Position numbers and translations under genes: made by a program. A stretch of DNA of 57,421 bases from assembly GCA_938036875.1 (NCBI GenBank), contig CALHVX010000076.1, positions 1 to 57,421 of the forward strand. The letters are read 5' to 3'. How positions within the stretch are numbered: position 1 is the first letter of the stretch; each line of letters starts with the position of its first letter. This stretch comes from an uncultured Pseudomonadales bacterium. Its GTDB lineage: Bacteria; Pseudomonadota; Gammaproteobacteria; Pseudomonadales; Azotimanducaceae. The notes under the pieces were generated by a model. The model saw nothing but the letters and a program-made list of their open reading frames with translations. It made no database searches and had not been told where the DNA came from. Positions 30,024 through 40,519 of the stretch are shown piece by piece.

Positions 30024-31583
30024 ATGAACAAAGAAATATTATTGGTGGTGGACACAGTTTCTCACGAGAAAGGTGTGCCCAAAGACGTGATATTTGAAGC
30101 GATTGAAAGCGCTTTGGCCATGGCCACCAAAAAGCGATACAACAACGAAGAAGCCGAATATCAAGTAAACATCGATCGCGAGACCGGTGCTTACGAAAGT
30201 TTTCGTGCTTGGGAAATTGTGAACCCAGCGGAGCTAGAAGAGGTTTACCACCCAGATAGGCATACAACGATCGAACGTGCAGTGGTTATTAACCCAGCGC
30301 TTGAGCTCGGTGGTTTTGTTCTCGAGCCCGTTGAGTCCGTTGAGTTTGGTCGTATTGCCGCGCAAACGGCGAAGCAAGTGATAGTGCAGAAGGTACGCGA
30401 AGCAGAGCGTGCGCAAGTGGTTGAAGAGTTCTTGCCTCGTCTTGGTGAGATGATCAGCGCCACTGTTAAGAAGCTGGGTCGCGATAGTGTCATCATCGAC
30501 CTTGGCAACAACGCTGAAGGCCTGTTGGGTCGCGAACACTTGATCCCGCGCGAAACCTTCCGCGTTGGTGACCGCTTGCGTGCCCTGTTGCTTGAAGTGC
30601 GGCCAGATAACCGTGGTCCGCAACTGATCTTTACACGCACCTCACCAAAGATGCTGATTGAGCTCTTTAAGATTGAGGTGCCCGAAATTGCTGAAGAAAT
30701 TATTGAGATCCGTGCAGCAGCCCGTGATCCAGGCTCACGAGCCAAGATTGCAGTAAAAACCAACGATGGTCGTATCGACCCGGTTGGCGCTTGTGTTGGT
30801 ATGCGTGGATCACGTGTGCAAGCGGTGTCTGGTGAGCTTGCCGGTGAGCGCATTGATATTGTGCCTTGGGATGACAATCCCGCACAGTTGACGATCAACG
30901 CAATGGCACCTGCAGAGGTGGCTTCTATTGTCTTGGATGAAGATACCCACGCAATGGATATTGCGGTTTCTGAAGACAATCTCGCCCAAGCCATTGGTCG
31001 TGGTGGCCAGAACGTCCGGTTGGCCAGCGAGCTGACGGGTTGGACGCTCAACATCATGACCCAAGAAGACGCAGCTGCTAAGCAAGAAGCAGAAACCGGC
31101 GAGTTCATGCAGGAATTTATCAATGCGCTGAGCGTTGATGAAGACGTGGCTATGGTGCTGGTTGAAGAGGGTTTCACCACCCTAGAAGAAATTGCCTATG
31201 TGCCGTTAGAAGAGATGACGGCCATTGAAGGCTTTGACGAAGAAATTGTGAATGAGCTGCGGGAGCGCGCTAAAGATGCGCTGCTAACCAAAGCCATTGC
31301 CAACGAAGAGTTGTTAGGCGGCAATCGCCCTGCAGAAGATCTGTTGGGTATGACTGGTATGACCAGTGAGCTTGCGTTCAAGTTGGCAGAGAACGAAGTC
31401 TCCACCATGGAAGACTTGGCGGAGCTAGCAACCGCAGACTTGTTAGATATAGTTCCAGATATGCCCGAAGAAGAAGCAGCAGCGCTGATTATGACAGCGC
31501 GTGAGCCATGGTTTGCAGAAGCCTCGGAAGATGAGGCCGAGCCAGCAGCGGCTGCCAACGATAAAGAAGAAGAGGACGCCTGA
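30024..31583 (+). CDS. nusA: Transcription termination/antitermination factor NusA
   Basis: 519-residue NusA (E. coli 495). It has the N-terminal RNA polymerase-binding domain ([18 protein letters not shown]), S1 domain, two KH domains ([22 protein letters not shown] and [18 protein letters not shown] in parts) and two C-terminal acidic helix-hairpin-helix repeats ([13 protein letters not shown] and [13 protein letters not shown]). It controls pausing, termination and antitermination. ATG at 30024 lies 13 bp after rimP. Confidence 0.98.
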   Translation: MNKEILLVVDTVSHEKGVPKDVIFEAIESALAMATKKRYNNEEAEYQVNIDRETGAYESFRAWEIVNPAELEEVYHPDRHTTIERAVVINPALELGGFVLEPVESVEFGRIAAQTAKQVIVQKVREAERAQVVEEFLPRLGEMISATVKKLGRDSVIIDLGNNAEGLLGREHLIPRETFRVGDRLRALLLEVRPDNRGPQLIFTRTSPKMLIELFKIEVPEIAEEIIEIRAAARDPGSRAKIAVKTNDGRIDPVGACVGMRGSRVQAVSGELAGERIDIVPWDDNPAQLTINAMAPAEVASIVLDEDTHAMDIAVSEDNLAQAIGRGGQNVRLASELTGWTLNIMTQEDAAAKQEAETGEFMQEFINALSVDEDVAMVLVEEGFTTLEEIAYVPLEEMTAIEGFDEEIVNELRERAKDALLTKAIANEELLGGNRPAEDLLGMTGMTSELAFKLAENEVSTMEDLAELATADLLDIVPDMPEEEAAALIMTAREPWFAEASEDEAEPAAAANDKEEEDA

Positions 31584-31612
31584 TTGAATCAGGGTTTAGC
31601 TAAGGGGGCGTC

Positions 31613-34147
31613 ATGTCGGAAGTCACAGTAAAACAACTTGCAGAAACGGTCGGTGTACCGGCTGAGCGTTTGCTTGCGCAAATGAAAGAAGCTGGCCTGC
31701 CGCACAAATCCGAAACCGATCCGGTTTCAGAAGAGCAGAAGCAGACGCTGCTAACCTTTCTAAAGAAAGGGCATGGCGGCGGTGAAGCAACTGCCAGCAA
31801 GAAAATCACGCTTAAGCGCACCAAACGAGACACCCTGAAGACCGGGGGCGGCCGTGCGGGTCGTGACGTAACCGTTGAGGTTCGGCGCAAGCGTACTTAC
31901 GTGAAGCGCGGTGATATTGAAGGCGAAGCAGCGGCTCCCGAGCAAGCGCCCGTTGATACAGGACCTAGCCAGACCGAGCTCGAGGTTGCTCGTCAGCGCG
32001 AAGAAGATTTGGCGCGCAAGAATGCTGAAGAAGAAACACGTCGCTTAGAGGCAGAGCGCAAAGAAGCCGAAGAGGCGCGCAAAGAAGCGGAGCGGATCAA
32101 GGCCGAGCAAGAAGCCGCGGCCAACGAAGCAGAAAAGAAAGCCGCAGAAGCTAAGGCCGCACCAAAGCCTGCGCCTATTGCAACACCTCAAGCGACCGTT
32201 GAGGCGCAAGCGCAGTCATCCGAGCGAAGCGGCAAGCGTGGCAAGAGCAAAGACAAAGGCGATTCACGCGACAACAACAAAGGTCGTGGGCGTCGTGAGC
32301 TGTCCATGAAGTCAGGCCGCCGTGGCCGTCGTCGCCCTGCACCTGCATTAAAGGTTGAGCAACAGGGCGGTGAGTTTAAGCCCAACGAGTTTATTGCTCG
32401 TGATGTTGAGATTGGTACGGTGATTACGGTGGGTGAGCTGTCTCAGCGCATGACCGTAAAAGCTGGTGAGGTGATTAAGACCCTGATGGGCATGGGCGTT
32501 ATGGCCACCATCAACCAAAGCTTGGACCAAGATACAGCAACCCTGATCGTTGAAGAGATGGGGCACAAAGCGATCCCCATCAACGAAGATGCGATCGAAG
32601 AAGCATTGGTTGATTCGTTGAGCATTGAAGGCGATGAAGAGTCTCGCTCGCCAATTGTTACCGTCATGGGTCACGTCGACCACGGTAAAACCTCCCTGTT
32701 GGACTACATTCGTAATACGCGTGTGACCAGTGGTGAGGCGGGTGGTATCACCCAGCACATTGGTGCTTACAACGTGCAAACGCCAAAGGGCTTAATCAGC
32801 TTTATTGATACACCCGGGCACGCGGCCTTTACCGCCATGCGTCAACGCGGTGCTAAATCAACCGATATCGTGATTTTGGTGGTAGCTGCCGATGATGGCG
32901 TGATGCCACAAACCAAAGAAGCCATTCAACACGCCAAAGCGGCCGGTGTGCCTATTGTTGTTGCGATCAACAAGATGGACTTGGAAGGTGCAGACCCTGA
33001 GCGCGTTACCAACGAGTTGGCCGCCCAAGATGTTGTGCCAGAAGCTTGGGGTGGTGATACCCAGTTTATGCAGGTGTCTGCTATTACTGGCGATGGTGTG
33101 CCTGAGTTGCTAGACGCTGTGTTGTTACAAGCAGAGCTGTTAGAGCTTAAAGCAGTGCCTGATGCCCCTGGTCGCGGTGTTGTTATTGAATCCCGTCTAG
33201 ATCGTGGTCGTGGCCCGGTGGCAACTTTGCTGGTGCAAAACGGTACCTTGAACCAAGGTGACGTGATTATTGCTGGTGAGTTCTACGGTCGCGTGCGCGC
33301 CATGTTGGACGACAACGGCAAGCAAGTAAAAAGTGTAGGCCCTTCAACCCCAATCGAATTGTTGGGCTTGAACGGCACGCCGCTAGCGGGGGATGAGTTC
33401 TCCGTAGCAACAGATGAAAAGACCGCGCGTGATCTCGCTGAGTTCCGTCGCGACAAGTCCCAAGAGCAACGGGTTGCGCTGCAACAAGCTAGCAAGCTCG
33501 ATAATATGTTCGCCAACCTGAAAGATGGCGAGGTTCGGGTGTTGAAGATGGTGCTCAAAGCAGACGTGCGCGGTAGCTTAGAAGCCATCATGCAAGCGCT
33601 TGCTGAGATGGGTAACGATGAGGTGATGGTGAATGTGTTGGGTCATGGTGCCGGTGCAATCACCGAAACCGACATCAACATGGCCATGACCTACAACGCG
33701 GCGATCTTTGGCTTTAACGTGCGTGCAGATAACGCTGCTAAAGCCTTAGTTGAACGTGAAGGGTTAGACCTGCGTTACTACAGCGTGATTTACGAGCTGC
33801 TCGATGACGTGAAGGCTGTGCTTTCCGGCATGTTGGCACCAGAGCTGCGCGAAAAGATTGTGGGCACCGCCGAAGTTCGAGATGTGTTCAACTCGCCACG
33901 CTTCGGCCAGATTGCCGGTTGCATGGTGGTAGAAGGCAGCATGCACCGAAACAAGCCCATTCGAGTCCTGCGTGACAACGTGGTGATCTACGAAGGTGAG
34001 CTGGAATCTCTACGTCGCTTTAAAGACGACGTGAACGAGGTTCGCTCCGGTACCGAGTGTGGTATTGGCGTTCGTAACTACAACGACGTGCGCGCCGGTG
34101 ACAAGATCGAAGTCTACGAGTCCACGGAAGTTGCACGGACCCTTTAG
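31613..34147 (+). CDS. infB: Translation initiation factor IF-2
   Basis: 844-residue IF-2 (E. coli 890). The N-terminal IF2_N domain ([18 protein letters not shown]) precedes a long charged K/E/A-rich linker and a second IF2_N. The G domain has G1 GHVDHGKT at residues 353-360, DTPGHAAF (G3) and NKMD (G4). C-terminal domains end with [21 protein letters not shown]. It positions initiator tRNA on the 30S subunit. It has one continuous frame; shorter internal starts as in E. coli are possible. Confidence 0.98.
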   Translation: MSEVTVKQLAETVGVPAERLLAQMKEAGLPHKSETDPVSEEQKQTLLTFLKKGHGGGEATASKKITLKRTKRDTLKTGGGRAGRDVTVEVRRKRTYVKRGDIEGEAAAPEQAPVDTGPSQTELEVARQREEDLARKNAEEETRRLEAERKEAEEARKEAERIKAEQEAAANEAEKKAAEAKAAPKPAPIATPQATVEAQAQSSERSGKRGKSKDKGDSRDNNKGRGRRELSMKSGRRGRRRPAPALKVEQQGGEFKPNEFIARDVEIGTVITVGELSQRMTVKAGEVIKTLMGMGVMATINQSLDQDTATLIVEEMGHKAIPINEDAIEEALVDSLSIEGDEESRSPIVTVMGHVDHGKTSLLDYIRNTRVTSGEAGGITQHIGAYNVQTPKGLISFIDTPGHAAFTAMRQRGAKSTDIVILVVAADDGVMPQTKEAIQHAKAAGVPIVVAINKMDLEGADPERVTNELAAQDVVPEAWGGDTQFMQVSAITGDGVPELLDAVLLQAELLELKAVPDAPGRGVVIESRLDRGRGPVATLLVQNGTLNQGDVIIAGEFYGRVRAMLDDNGKQVKSVGPSTPIELLGLNGTPLAGDEFSVATDEKTARDLAEFRRDKSQEQRVALQQASKLDNMFANLKDGEVRVLKMVLKADVRGSLEAIMQALAEMGNDEVMVNVLGHGAGAITETDINMAMTYNAAIFGFNVRADNAAKALVEREGLDLRYYSVIYELLDDVKAVLSGMLAPELREKIVGTAEVRDVFNSPRFGQIAGCMVVEGSMHRNKPIRVLRDNVVIYEGELESLRRFKDDVNEVRSGTECGIGVRNYNDVRAGDKIEVYESTEVARTL

Positions 34148-34164
34148 TCTATGAGCTGTGTTTC

Positions 34165-34596
34165 ATGAAGGAGTCCAGCCGAGACCTAAGGGTTGCCGAC
34201 TTCGTGCGTGATGAGCTGTCGAACATAATGCAGCGCGAGATGCGTGACCCGCGCATCGGCATGGTAAGCATCAACGAAGTGAAGGTTAGCAAAGACCTAG
34301 CCTTCGCCGATGTTTACATCAGCTCGCTAGAAACCCCAGAGCACGCCGAGCAAGCCTCGCTGGTTAAAGTGCTAAACAAGGCGGCCGGTTTCTTTCGGTC
34401 GACCCTAGCGAAGCGGCATAGCATGCGCACCACGCCCAAGCCGCGCTTTCACTATGACGAGGTCGCGGACCGAGCGCCCAGGTTAGATGCGTTGATCTCC
34501 AAGGCGGTGGCGGCGGATGCTGCAACGGGGGATCAAGCGTCCCCTGCGGGCCCGATATCAAACCACGAATCAGGGCGGGCTGGTCTAGATGGCTAA
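34165..34596 (+). CDS. rbfA: 30S ribosome-binding factor RbfA
   Basis: 143-residue KH-type factor (E. coli 133) required for late 16S maturation and cold adaptation. The family pattern is RVADFVRDELSNIMQREMRDPRI, VKVSKDLAFADVYIS and RHSMRTTPKPRFHYDE in parts. It overlaps truB by 8 bp. The last 30 residues (ATGDQASPAG...) are a variable tail. Confidence 0.96.
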   Translation: MKESSRDLRVADFVRDELSNIMQREMRDPRIGMVSINEVKVSKDLAFADVYISSLETPEHAEQASLVKVLNKAAGFFRSTLAKRHSMRTTPKPRFHYDEVADRAPRLDALISKAVAADAATGDQASPAGPISNHESGRAGLDG

Positions 34597-35509
34597 GCGT
34601 AGACGCGGTCGTCCGGTTAACGGTGTCATCGTTCTGGACAAGCCCCCAGGCATTACATCCAACGATGCGGTGCAGCAGGCGAAACGCTTGTTTGGCGCGC
34701 AGAAGGTGGGGCACACCGGGTCTTTAGATCCGCTAGCAACTGGGGTCCTGCCCCTGTGCTTTGGTGAGGCGACCAAGTTTTCGCAATACCTATTGGCGTC
34801 AGACAAGCGCTACTGGGCAAGAATCAAGCTAGGTGTTTGTACCGACAGCGGCGATTCGGACGGCAAAGTGATCTCCGAGCAACCAGTGGTTGGTATCGAT
34901 GCTGAACGCGTTGAAGCAGCGCTTGCCGCCTTTCGTGGGCTGATCACCCAGACACCGTCTATGTTCTCGGCGCTAAAGCACAAGGGCCAGCCGCTGTATA
35001 AGCTGGCGCGCCAGGGCATCGAGGTGGAACGCCCAAGTCGCGAGGTAACCGTGTTCAGCAATACGCTAGCGGCCTTTGCCGAAGATGAAATTGAGTTGGA
35101 GATCCACTGCAGCAAAGGCACCTACGTGCGTAGCATTGCAGAGGATTTAGGAGCCGCGCTGGGATGTGGGGCGCATGTTACTGCGTTGCGCCGCCGATCG
35201 GCAGGCCCCTATGCAGAAGAAGAGGCGCTTTCCTTTGCGCAGCTTGAAGAAGCAAAAGAGCAGGGTGTGTTAGACAGCAACCTGCAGCCGGTAGCCAGCG
35301 CTGTTCGGGCGTGGCCGCTAGTAGAGTTGACGGAAAGTACCGCCTACTACTTGCGCCAAGGTCAACCGGTAATGGTCCCAAATGCCCCTGTCAGTGGATG
35401 GGTGCGCTTGGTCCAAAACACCGATACCCCAAACGAAGAATTTTTGGGTGTTGGAGAGATCGATGACGATGGACGGGTTGCACCGCGCCGGCTAGTAGTT
35501 ACCGGCTAA
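34589..35509 (+). CDS. truB: tRNA pseudouridine(55) synthase TruB
   Basis: 306-residue TruB (E. coli 314), making pseudouridine 55 in the T loop. N-terminal NGVIVLDKPPGITSNDAV, the catalytic aspartate in HTGSLDPLATGVLPLCFGEATK, CSKGTYVRSIAEDLG and the C-terminal TruB-C region are all present. Coupled to rbfA by an 8-bp overlap. Confidence 0.98.
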   Translation: MAKRRRGRPVNGVIVLDKPPGITSNDAVQQAKRLFGAQKVGHTGSLDPLATGVLPLCFGEATKFSQYLLASDKRYWARIKLGVCTDSGDSDGKVISEQPVVGIDAERVEAALAAFRGLITQTPSMFSALKHKGQPLYKLARQGIEVERPSREVTVFSNTLAAFAEDEIELEIHCSKGTYVRSIAEDLGAALGCGAHVTALRRRSAGPYAEEEALSFAQLEEAKEQGVLDSNLQPVASAVRAWPLVELTESTAYYLRQGQPVMVPNAPVSGWVRLVQNTDTPNEEFLGVGEIDDDGRVAPRRLVVTG

Positions 35510-35542
35510 CGCAACGCACCATGACCAATTTCCGGCGACTGT

Positions 35543-35583
35543 AAATATGCACGGCCGTTCGGACTAACCTTTGATGCATATTT
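35543..35583 (+). promoter_or_regulatory. Candidate leader structure of rpsO
   Basis: 9-bp perfect inverted repeat (35543-35551 with 35575-35583) with a 23-nt loop holding CGGCCG. Its right arm touches the GGAG ribosome site at 35584-35587. The position suits S15 autoregulation of its own translation, as known in E. coli, but the structure has not been tested. Confidence 0.5.
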
Positions 35584-35595
35584 GGAGAAAGCAAC

Positions 35596-35865
35596 ATGGC
35601 ACTAACTGCCGAAGAGAAAGCGAGCATTGTTAAGGACTACCAGATGGACCCCAGCGATACCGGGTCACCTGAGGTTCAAGTAGCCTTGCTCACACACAAC
35701 ATCAATACCCTGCAGGAGCATTTCCGTGATCATAAGAAAGATCACCATTCCCGCCGTGGTTTGATCCGCATGGTAAACCAGCGTCGTAAGTTGCTGGATT
35801 ACTTAATCGATAAAGACTCAGCTCGCTACGCGACGCTGATCAAACGTCTTGGCTTGCGTCGTTAG
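35596..35865 (+). CDS. rpsO: 30S ribosomal protein S15
   Basis: 89 residues, same length as E. coli S15. It has [24 protein letters not shown] and [21 protein letters not shown] in parts, binding 16S rRNA early in assembly. ATG at 35596 follows TTTGGAG. It is upstream of pnp, the conserved pair. Confidence 0.99.
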   Translation: MALTAEEKASIVKDYQMDPSDTGSPEVQVALLTHNINTLQEHFRDHKKDHHSRRGLIRMVNQRRKLLDYLIDKDSARYATLIKRLGLRR

Positions 35866-35980
35866 AAATAGAAGCAAAAAAACAGTCGCAACGTTCTGTA
35901 TGTAAGAACAAGATATAAGAACAAGACGAATAATGAATTAGTCGTAGTGGCGCAATGGTGCGTCGCTTGGAGGAAAGAAA

Positions 35981-38083
35981 TTGAGTGTAGTGACAAAAGA
36001 ATTTAAATATGGTGACCAAACAGTATCCCTAGAAACTGGCCGTATTGCGCGCCAGGCGACCGGTGCTGTGATGGTTACTATGGGCAACACGGTCATTTTG
36101 GCCACCGTTGTTGGTATGAAAGAAGCGCGCCCTGGGCAAAACTTCTTCCCGCTGACCGTTAACTATCAAGAGAAGACCTACGCAGCCGGTAAGATCCCAG
36201 GTGGATTTTTCCGTCGCGAAGGCCGTCCGAACGAAAAAGAGACATTGACCTGTCGTTTGATCGACCGTCCCTTACGACCACTGTTCCCAAAAGGCTTCAT
36301 GAATGAAGTTCAGGTGGTGCTAACGGTTATGTCTGCGGATAAGAACGAAGATCCAGATATCCCCGCCATGATTGGTGCTTCTGCAGCGCTCGCCATCTCG
36401 GGCATCCCATTTGCTGGTCCTATCTCTGGCGCTCGTGTTGGGTACAAAGATGGCACTTACATCTTGAACCCCGGCTACGACAAGCTTGAAGACTCCCTGT
36501 TGAACATGGTTGTTGCAGGCACGTCAGATGCGGTTCTTATGGTTGAGTCTGAAGCTAGCGAGCTAACCGAAGACGAGATGTTGGGTGGCGTGCTCTTTGC
36601 TCACCAAGAGATGCAAGTAGCGATCACCGCAATCAACGAGCTGGCAGCTGAGGCTGGCAAAGAAAAGTGGAGCTGGGAAGCCGCCGCTATAGATGAAGCG
36701 TTGTTCGCTCAGGTCAAAGCGTCCGCTGAAGGCCCGCTGGGTGATGCTTACCGTATTACGGACAAGATGGCTCGTCAGATCGCGGTTAAGGAAGCCAAGA
36801 AAGTCACCATGGAGGCTGTTGCCAATGATGATAACGGCGGTGATGTAGCGGACCTGTTCGGCAAGGTTGAGAAAGAAACGGTACGTTCACGAGTATTGAA
36901 CGGCGAGCCCCGGATTGATGGTCGTGACCTGCGTACTGTTCGCGGCATAAACGTTGAAGTGGGTAGCTTGCCCAAGACTCACGGCTCTGCGGTATTCACC
37001 CGTGGTGAGACCCAAGCCATTGTGGTTGCAACCCTCGGCACTCTGCGTGATGCAGCCTTGATTGATGCGCTAGAAGGAAGCTACAAAGACACCTTCATGT
37101 TGCATTACAACTTCCCTCCTTTCAGCGTGGGTGAAGCCGGATTTATGGGCGGTCCCAAGCGTCGAGAGGTGGGTCATGGCTGGTTAGCACGTCGTGGTGT
37201 AACAGCCGTATTGCCGAAGGAAGAAGATTTCCCTTACACCTTGCGTGTGGTTTCTGAGATCACGGAATCTAACGGTTCTAGCTCCATGGCTTCGGTTTGT
37301 GGCACCTCGCTGGCATTGATGGACGCTGGTGTACCTATCTCTGCACCAGTAGCTGGCGTTGCTATGGGTTTGGTGAAAGAAGGCAACAAGTACGCCGTTC
37401 TGACCGACATCTTGGGTGATGAAGATCACTTGGGTGACATGGACTTTAAGGTAGCCGGTACCGCTAAAGGTATTACCGCGTTGCAGATGGACATCAAGAT
37501 CCAAGGCATCACCGACGAGATTATGGAGCAGGCGTTGCAGCAAGCCCATGAAGCACGAGTTCACATCTTGGGTGAGATGAACAAGGTGATCTCTGAGTCT
37601 CGTGATCAGCTGAACGAAAATGCACCGGCAATGACCACCGTACAGGTTCATCCTGACAAGATCCGCGACGTCATCGGCAAAGGCGGCGCGACCATCCGCT
37701 CTATTGTTGATGAAACCGGTGCTCAGGTTGATATCGACGACGACGGTTGTGTGCGCATTTACGCCGAAACCAACGCAGCAAAAGATGCAGCGGTTAAGCG
37801 TATCCAAGAGATCACGGCTGAAGCGGAAGTTGGCAAGATTTACCACGGCAAGGTTGAGCGCATCGTAGATTTTGGTGCGTTCATCAGCATTTTGCCTGGC
37901 AAAGACGGCCTGCTCCACATCTCTCAAATTGCAGAAGAGCGCGTTGAGAAGGTGACCGACTTCTTGAAAGAGGGTCAGGACATCAGTGTGGTTTGCTTGG
38001 ACGTTGACCAACGTGGTCGCATCAAGCTGTCTATGAAAGAAGTGGCTAACTACACCGATAGCCAAGACACCGAAAGCGCCTAG
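35981..38083 (+). CDS. pnp: Polynucleotide phosphorylase
   Basis: 700-residue PNPase (E. coli 711), a 3'-5' exoribonuclease/polymerase of the degradosome. Two RNase PH domains ([16 protein letters not shown]; the second with [18 protein letters not shown]), then KH ([15 protein letters not shown]) and S1 ([26 protein letters not shown]) domains. Start is TTG at 35981 with GGAGG 7 nt upstream; in-frame GTG at 35990 is less well placed. A terminator-like hairpin follows at 38105. Confidence 0.99.
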   Translation: MSVVTKEFKYGDQTVSLETGRIARQATGAVMVTMGNTVILATVVGMKEARPGQNFFPLTVNYQEKTYAAGKIPGGFFRREGRPNEKETLTCRLIDRPLRPLFPKGFMNEVQVVLTVMSADKNEDPDIPAMIGASAALAISGIPFAGPISGARVGYKDGTYILNPGYDKLEDSLLNMVVAGTSDAVLMVESEASELTEDEMLGGVLFAHQEMQVAITAINELAAEAGKEKWSWEAAAIDEALFAQVKASAEGPLGDAYRITDKMARQIAVKEAKKVTMEAVANDDNGGDVADLFGKVEKETVRSRVLNGEPRIDGRDLRTVRGINVEVGSLPKTHGSAVFTRGETQAIVVATLGTLRDAALIDALEGSYKDTFMLHYNFPPFSVGEAGFMGGPKRREVGHGWLARRGVTAVLPKEEDFPYTLRVVSEITESNGSSSMASVCGTSLALMDAGVPISAPVAGVAMGLVKEGNKYAVLTDILGDEDHLGDMDFKVAGTAKGITALQMDIKIQGITDEIMEQALQQAHEARVHILGEMNKVISESRDQLNENAPAMTTVQVHPDKIRDVIGKGGATIRSIVDETGAQVDIDDDGCVRIYAETNAAKDAAVKRIQEITAEAEVGKIYHGKVERIVDFGAFISILPGKDGLLHISQIAEERVEKVTDFLKEGQDISVVCLDVDQRGRIKLSMKEVANYTDSQDTESA

Positions 38084-38104
38084 GCGTTTGTACCCCACCA
38101 AATC

Positions 38105-38132
38105 GGTGCTAGCTGCCTAGCTAGTACCCTTT
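38105..38132 (+). terminator. Terminator after pnp
   Basis: 10-bp stem with one G-U (38105-38114 with 38119-38128), 4-nt loop, then CTTT. It begins 22 bp after the pnp stop and ends the rimP-pnp block. Confidence 0.75.
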
Positions 38133-38158
38133 GGTTGCGCTTCTGCTAGGGTAGGCCC

Positions 38159-38608
38159 ATGTTGCCTACCTACCATCAAACCTCTTTAGCCGACCCAACA
38201 GACGCTGTGCTCACTGAGCTTTTGGCGTTGATCTATGCTGTTTTTCCCGACATTAACCAAGACGATGTGCGTTGGCGCTTGTTGCATATGCCTCGCTGCC
38301 AGGCGTTTTGCGCGCGCGTGGATGACCAGTTGGTTGGGTTTAAAATCGGCTACGCCATCAAATCCCACCATTACTACAGCTGGCTCGGTGGTGTGCATCC
38401 TCAATGGCTGCGCCAGGGTATTGCTCAACAGCTCATGGAGCAGCAGCACGCTTGGCTTGCTAGCGAGGGTTTTACGGTGGTTGAAACCGGTGCCCAAGCC
38501 AAAAATGAAGCCATGTGTGAACTCAACCTCAAGAGTGGGTTTGAGGTTGTCGGTTCTCGAGAAAAGCGCCGTGGTTTGCAGCTCACCTTTGAAAAGCAGC
38601 TCCCCTAG
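38159..38608 (+). CDS. GNAT family N-acetyltransferase
   Basis: 149-residue GNAT protein. Motif A is in WLGGVHPQWLRQGIAQQLM, with the acetyl-CoA R-Q-G-I-A loop; the C-terminal part NEAMCELNLKSGFEVVGSREK is the family's beta5-alpha4 region. Substrate unknown. It lies between the pnp terminator and the P450 gene, 95 bp before the latter. No clear homologous neighbourhood is recognised. Confidence 0.8.
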   Translation: MLPTYHQTSLADPTDAVLTELLALIYAVFPDINQDDVRWRLLHMPRCQAFCARVDDQLVGFKIGYAIKSHHYYSWLGGVHPQWLRQGIAQQLMEQQHAWLASEGFTVVETGAQAKNEAMCELNLKSGFEVVGSREKRRGLQLTFEKQLP

Positions 38609-38703
38609 CGCCCTTGTTTCCTTCGCCACTTGCAGGTGTTTTTGGTGGCCTGCAGGGCTATGATTCGCTGATAAATTGAATCTACGGATCCGGAGAAAAC
38701 CCG

Positions 38704-40059
38704 TTGAAGCTCATTAGTGACGAAATTCTGATCGATACAGGGCAGCAAACCCCAACCCACAAAGCGATCTATCCAACCTTTGAGGGGTTTGAGTTTTCAA
38801 ATCCATCAGCCTGGACCAATGGTCACCCCTTTGAGCTCTATAAAAAGATGCGGGAATCGGCGCCCGTGATGTGGACGCCTGACAAGCGTCTCTCCAGCTT
38901 TTGGTCGGTAACGCGTTATGACGACATCAAAGCGGCTGAGCTTGCGCACAGCAGTTTTTCGTCCCAGCGGGGCAGCATCAACATGGGGGTACCTGACCGA
39001 AAGGAATGGCGCCCAGAAAAGCTTGTGCCTGCAGCGTTCAACTCCTTAATCAACATGGACGAGCCGCTGCATCGTGAGATGCGCATGCAACAGAGTAACT
39101 TCTTTTTTCCCGCCTACGTGGACACGCTGCGTGACAAAGTTGGCCTAAAAATCGATTCACTGCTTGATGAGCTAGAGAAGAAAGGGCCGGTGGTTGATTT
39201 TGCCAAGTTGTTCTCAGAAGAATTGCCCCTGTTTACTTTGTGCGAGATGCTTGGCATTGATGAGCAGGATCGGCCTCAAGTGAAAGTCTGGATGCACCAT
39301 TTAGAGTTGGCATCGCAGTTTTTATCCAACCCCTGGCAGACGTTTTTCTCTGAACCTTTGTTTCCGTTGCGTTTTAACAGAGTGGTGTCTGACATGTTTG
39401 CCTATGGCGAGCGGGTCATGGCAGACCGGCGCGCAAACCCACGTGATGATTTGTTAAGCGTCATCGCCCAGTCCAAATTGGATGATGAGCTGTTGCCCCA
39501 AGAGTTTCTCGATGGCTCTTGGCTGCTCATTATCTTTGCGGGCAACGATACCTCGCGTAACTCCCTGTCCGGCACCATTCGCTTGATGACCGAATTTCAG
39601 GATCAAAGAGCGATGGTGTTGGATGACCCTTCGCTGATTCCACGGATGTCGGAAGAGGCGTTGCGCATGGTCTCTCCGGTAATGCATATGCGTAGAACAG
39701 CAACGGAAGATGTTGAGCTTAACGGCCAGCTCATTGGTAAAGATGAGAAGGTGGTGCTGTGGTATGGGGCTGCCAATAGGGATGCATCGGTGTTTCCGGA
39801 TCCTGATGTATTCAATATGCACCGCGACAACGTTGAGAAGCATCTAGCCTTTGGGCACGGTGTACATAAGTGTTTAGGGGCTCGCATTGCCAAGATGCAG
39901 CTGCGAATGGCCTTTGAGCGCATCTTTGATCGATTCCCAGACATTGCTTGGACGGGCAAACAAAAAATTTCGCCGAACTCCTTAGTGCATGCCATCTCGA
40001 GCTTGCAGGTGAATTTGTATGGAGTTGGAGGCAAGCGGCCGGTGCAGGTTGCGGTTTAA
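38704..40059 (+). CDS. Cytochrome P450
   Basis: 451-residue soluble bacterial P450. The I-helix oxygen-binding motif AGNDTSR is near residue 280, the K-helix ExxR is in EEALRM, and the heme-ligand motif FGHGVHKCLG is at about residues 383-392 with Cys near 390. Start is TTG at 38704 with GGAG 8 nt upstream; no membrane anchor is present. Subfamily and substrate cannot be assigned by eye. No ferredoxin or reductase gene is adjacent, so redox partners must come from elsewhere. The next gene, a lipoprotein, is 27 bp away and probably cotranscribed. Confidence 0.92.
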   Translation: MKLISDEILIDTGQQTPTHKAIYPTFEGFEFSNPSAWTNGHPFELYKKMRESAPVMWTPDKRLSSFWSVTRYDDIKAAELAHSSFSSQRGSINMGVPDRKEWRPEKLVPAAFNSLINMDEPLHREMRMQQSNFFFPAYVDTLRDKVGLKIDSLLDELEKKGPVVDFAKLFSEELPLFTLCEMLGIDEQDRPQVKVWMHHLELASQFLSNPWQTFFSEPLFPLRFNRVVSDMFAYGERVMADRRANPRDDLLSVIAQSKLDDELLPQEFLDGSWLLIIFAGNDTSRNSLSGTIRLMTEFQDQRAMVLDDPSLIPRMSEEALRMVSPVMHMRRTATEDVELNGQLIGKDEKVVLWYGAANRDASVFPDPDVFNMHRDNVEKHLAFGHGVHKCLGARIAKMQLRMAFERIFDRFPDIAWTGKQKISPNSLVHAISSLQVNLYGVGGKRPVQVAV

Positions 40060-40086
40060 AATGCGGCACGAATCTGAGGCTCTGCT

Positions 40087-40488
40087 ATGAATAAAGGTGT
40101 AAAAACACTGCTATCAACGATGTTGCTGATTCTAGTTGCCGGTTGTGATGGTCCCTTTTGGCAGTTTCCTGGCGGTGCGCTTGGTGGTGAAGAGCAGTCG
40201 TTGACAGTCGCTACCATCCCTGCAGAAGGTGGGGTGCTGCAGTTAGAAACCGATCCTAATGAACCTTACTCTGTGCATGTAGGCTTTCGCACCATCAACG
40301 GTAGTATGTACATCGACCCCGCACCCGAACGAGGTTGGTACAAACGCATTCAAGCAGATCCAGCGGTGCGGGTTCGGCTAGAAGGGGATCCCAAGGTTTA
40401 CCCAGCGACAGCGGTAGTGGTTACCGCTGCTGAGATACTGGCCGAGTACGAAGACGACCGGATAGTGCTGCGGCTAGCGCCGCGTTAG
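40087..40488 (+). CDS. Small lipoprotein, possibly with a split-barrel domain
   Basis: 133-residue lipoprotein: a basic start, hydrophobic TLLSTMLLILVA and a lipobox LVAGC, so Cys20 is probably acylated. The mature region (YSVHVGFRTINGSMYIDPA, then WYKRIQADPAVRVRLEG and YPATAVVVTA) resembles the split beta-barrel proteins related to deazaflavin-dependent nitroreductases and DUF2255, an inference from the order of strands. A tight spacing to the P450 gene suggests cotranscription. It is convergent with acs, with 31 bp between their stops. Confidence 0.7.
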   Translation: MNKGVKTLLSTMLLILVAGCDGPFWQFPGGALGGEEQSLTVATIPAEGGVLQLETDPNEPYSVHVGFRTINGSMYIDPAPERGWYKRIQADPAVRVRLEGDPKVYPATAVVVTAAEILAEYEDDRIVLRLAPR

Positions 40489-40519
40489 CACTGGTGCTTG
40501 GTTGGGTTCGCGCTTGGCT

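Noticed and set aside
30245-31180. 311-codon minus-strand open frame within nusA
   Set aside because: Antisense shadow of NusA with Ser/Arg-rich low-complexity sequence.
37184-38101. 305-codon minus-strand open frame within pnp
   Set aside because: It is fully antisense to the strongly conserved PNPase KH and S1 region, has no recognisable domain and no ribosome site.
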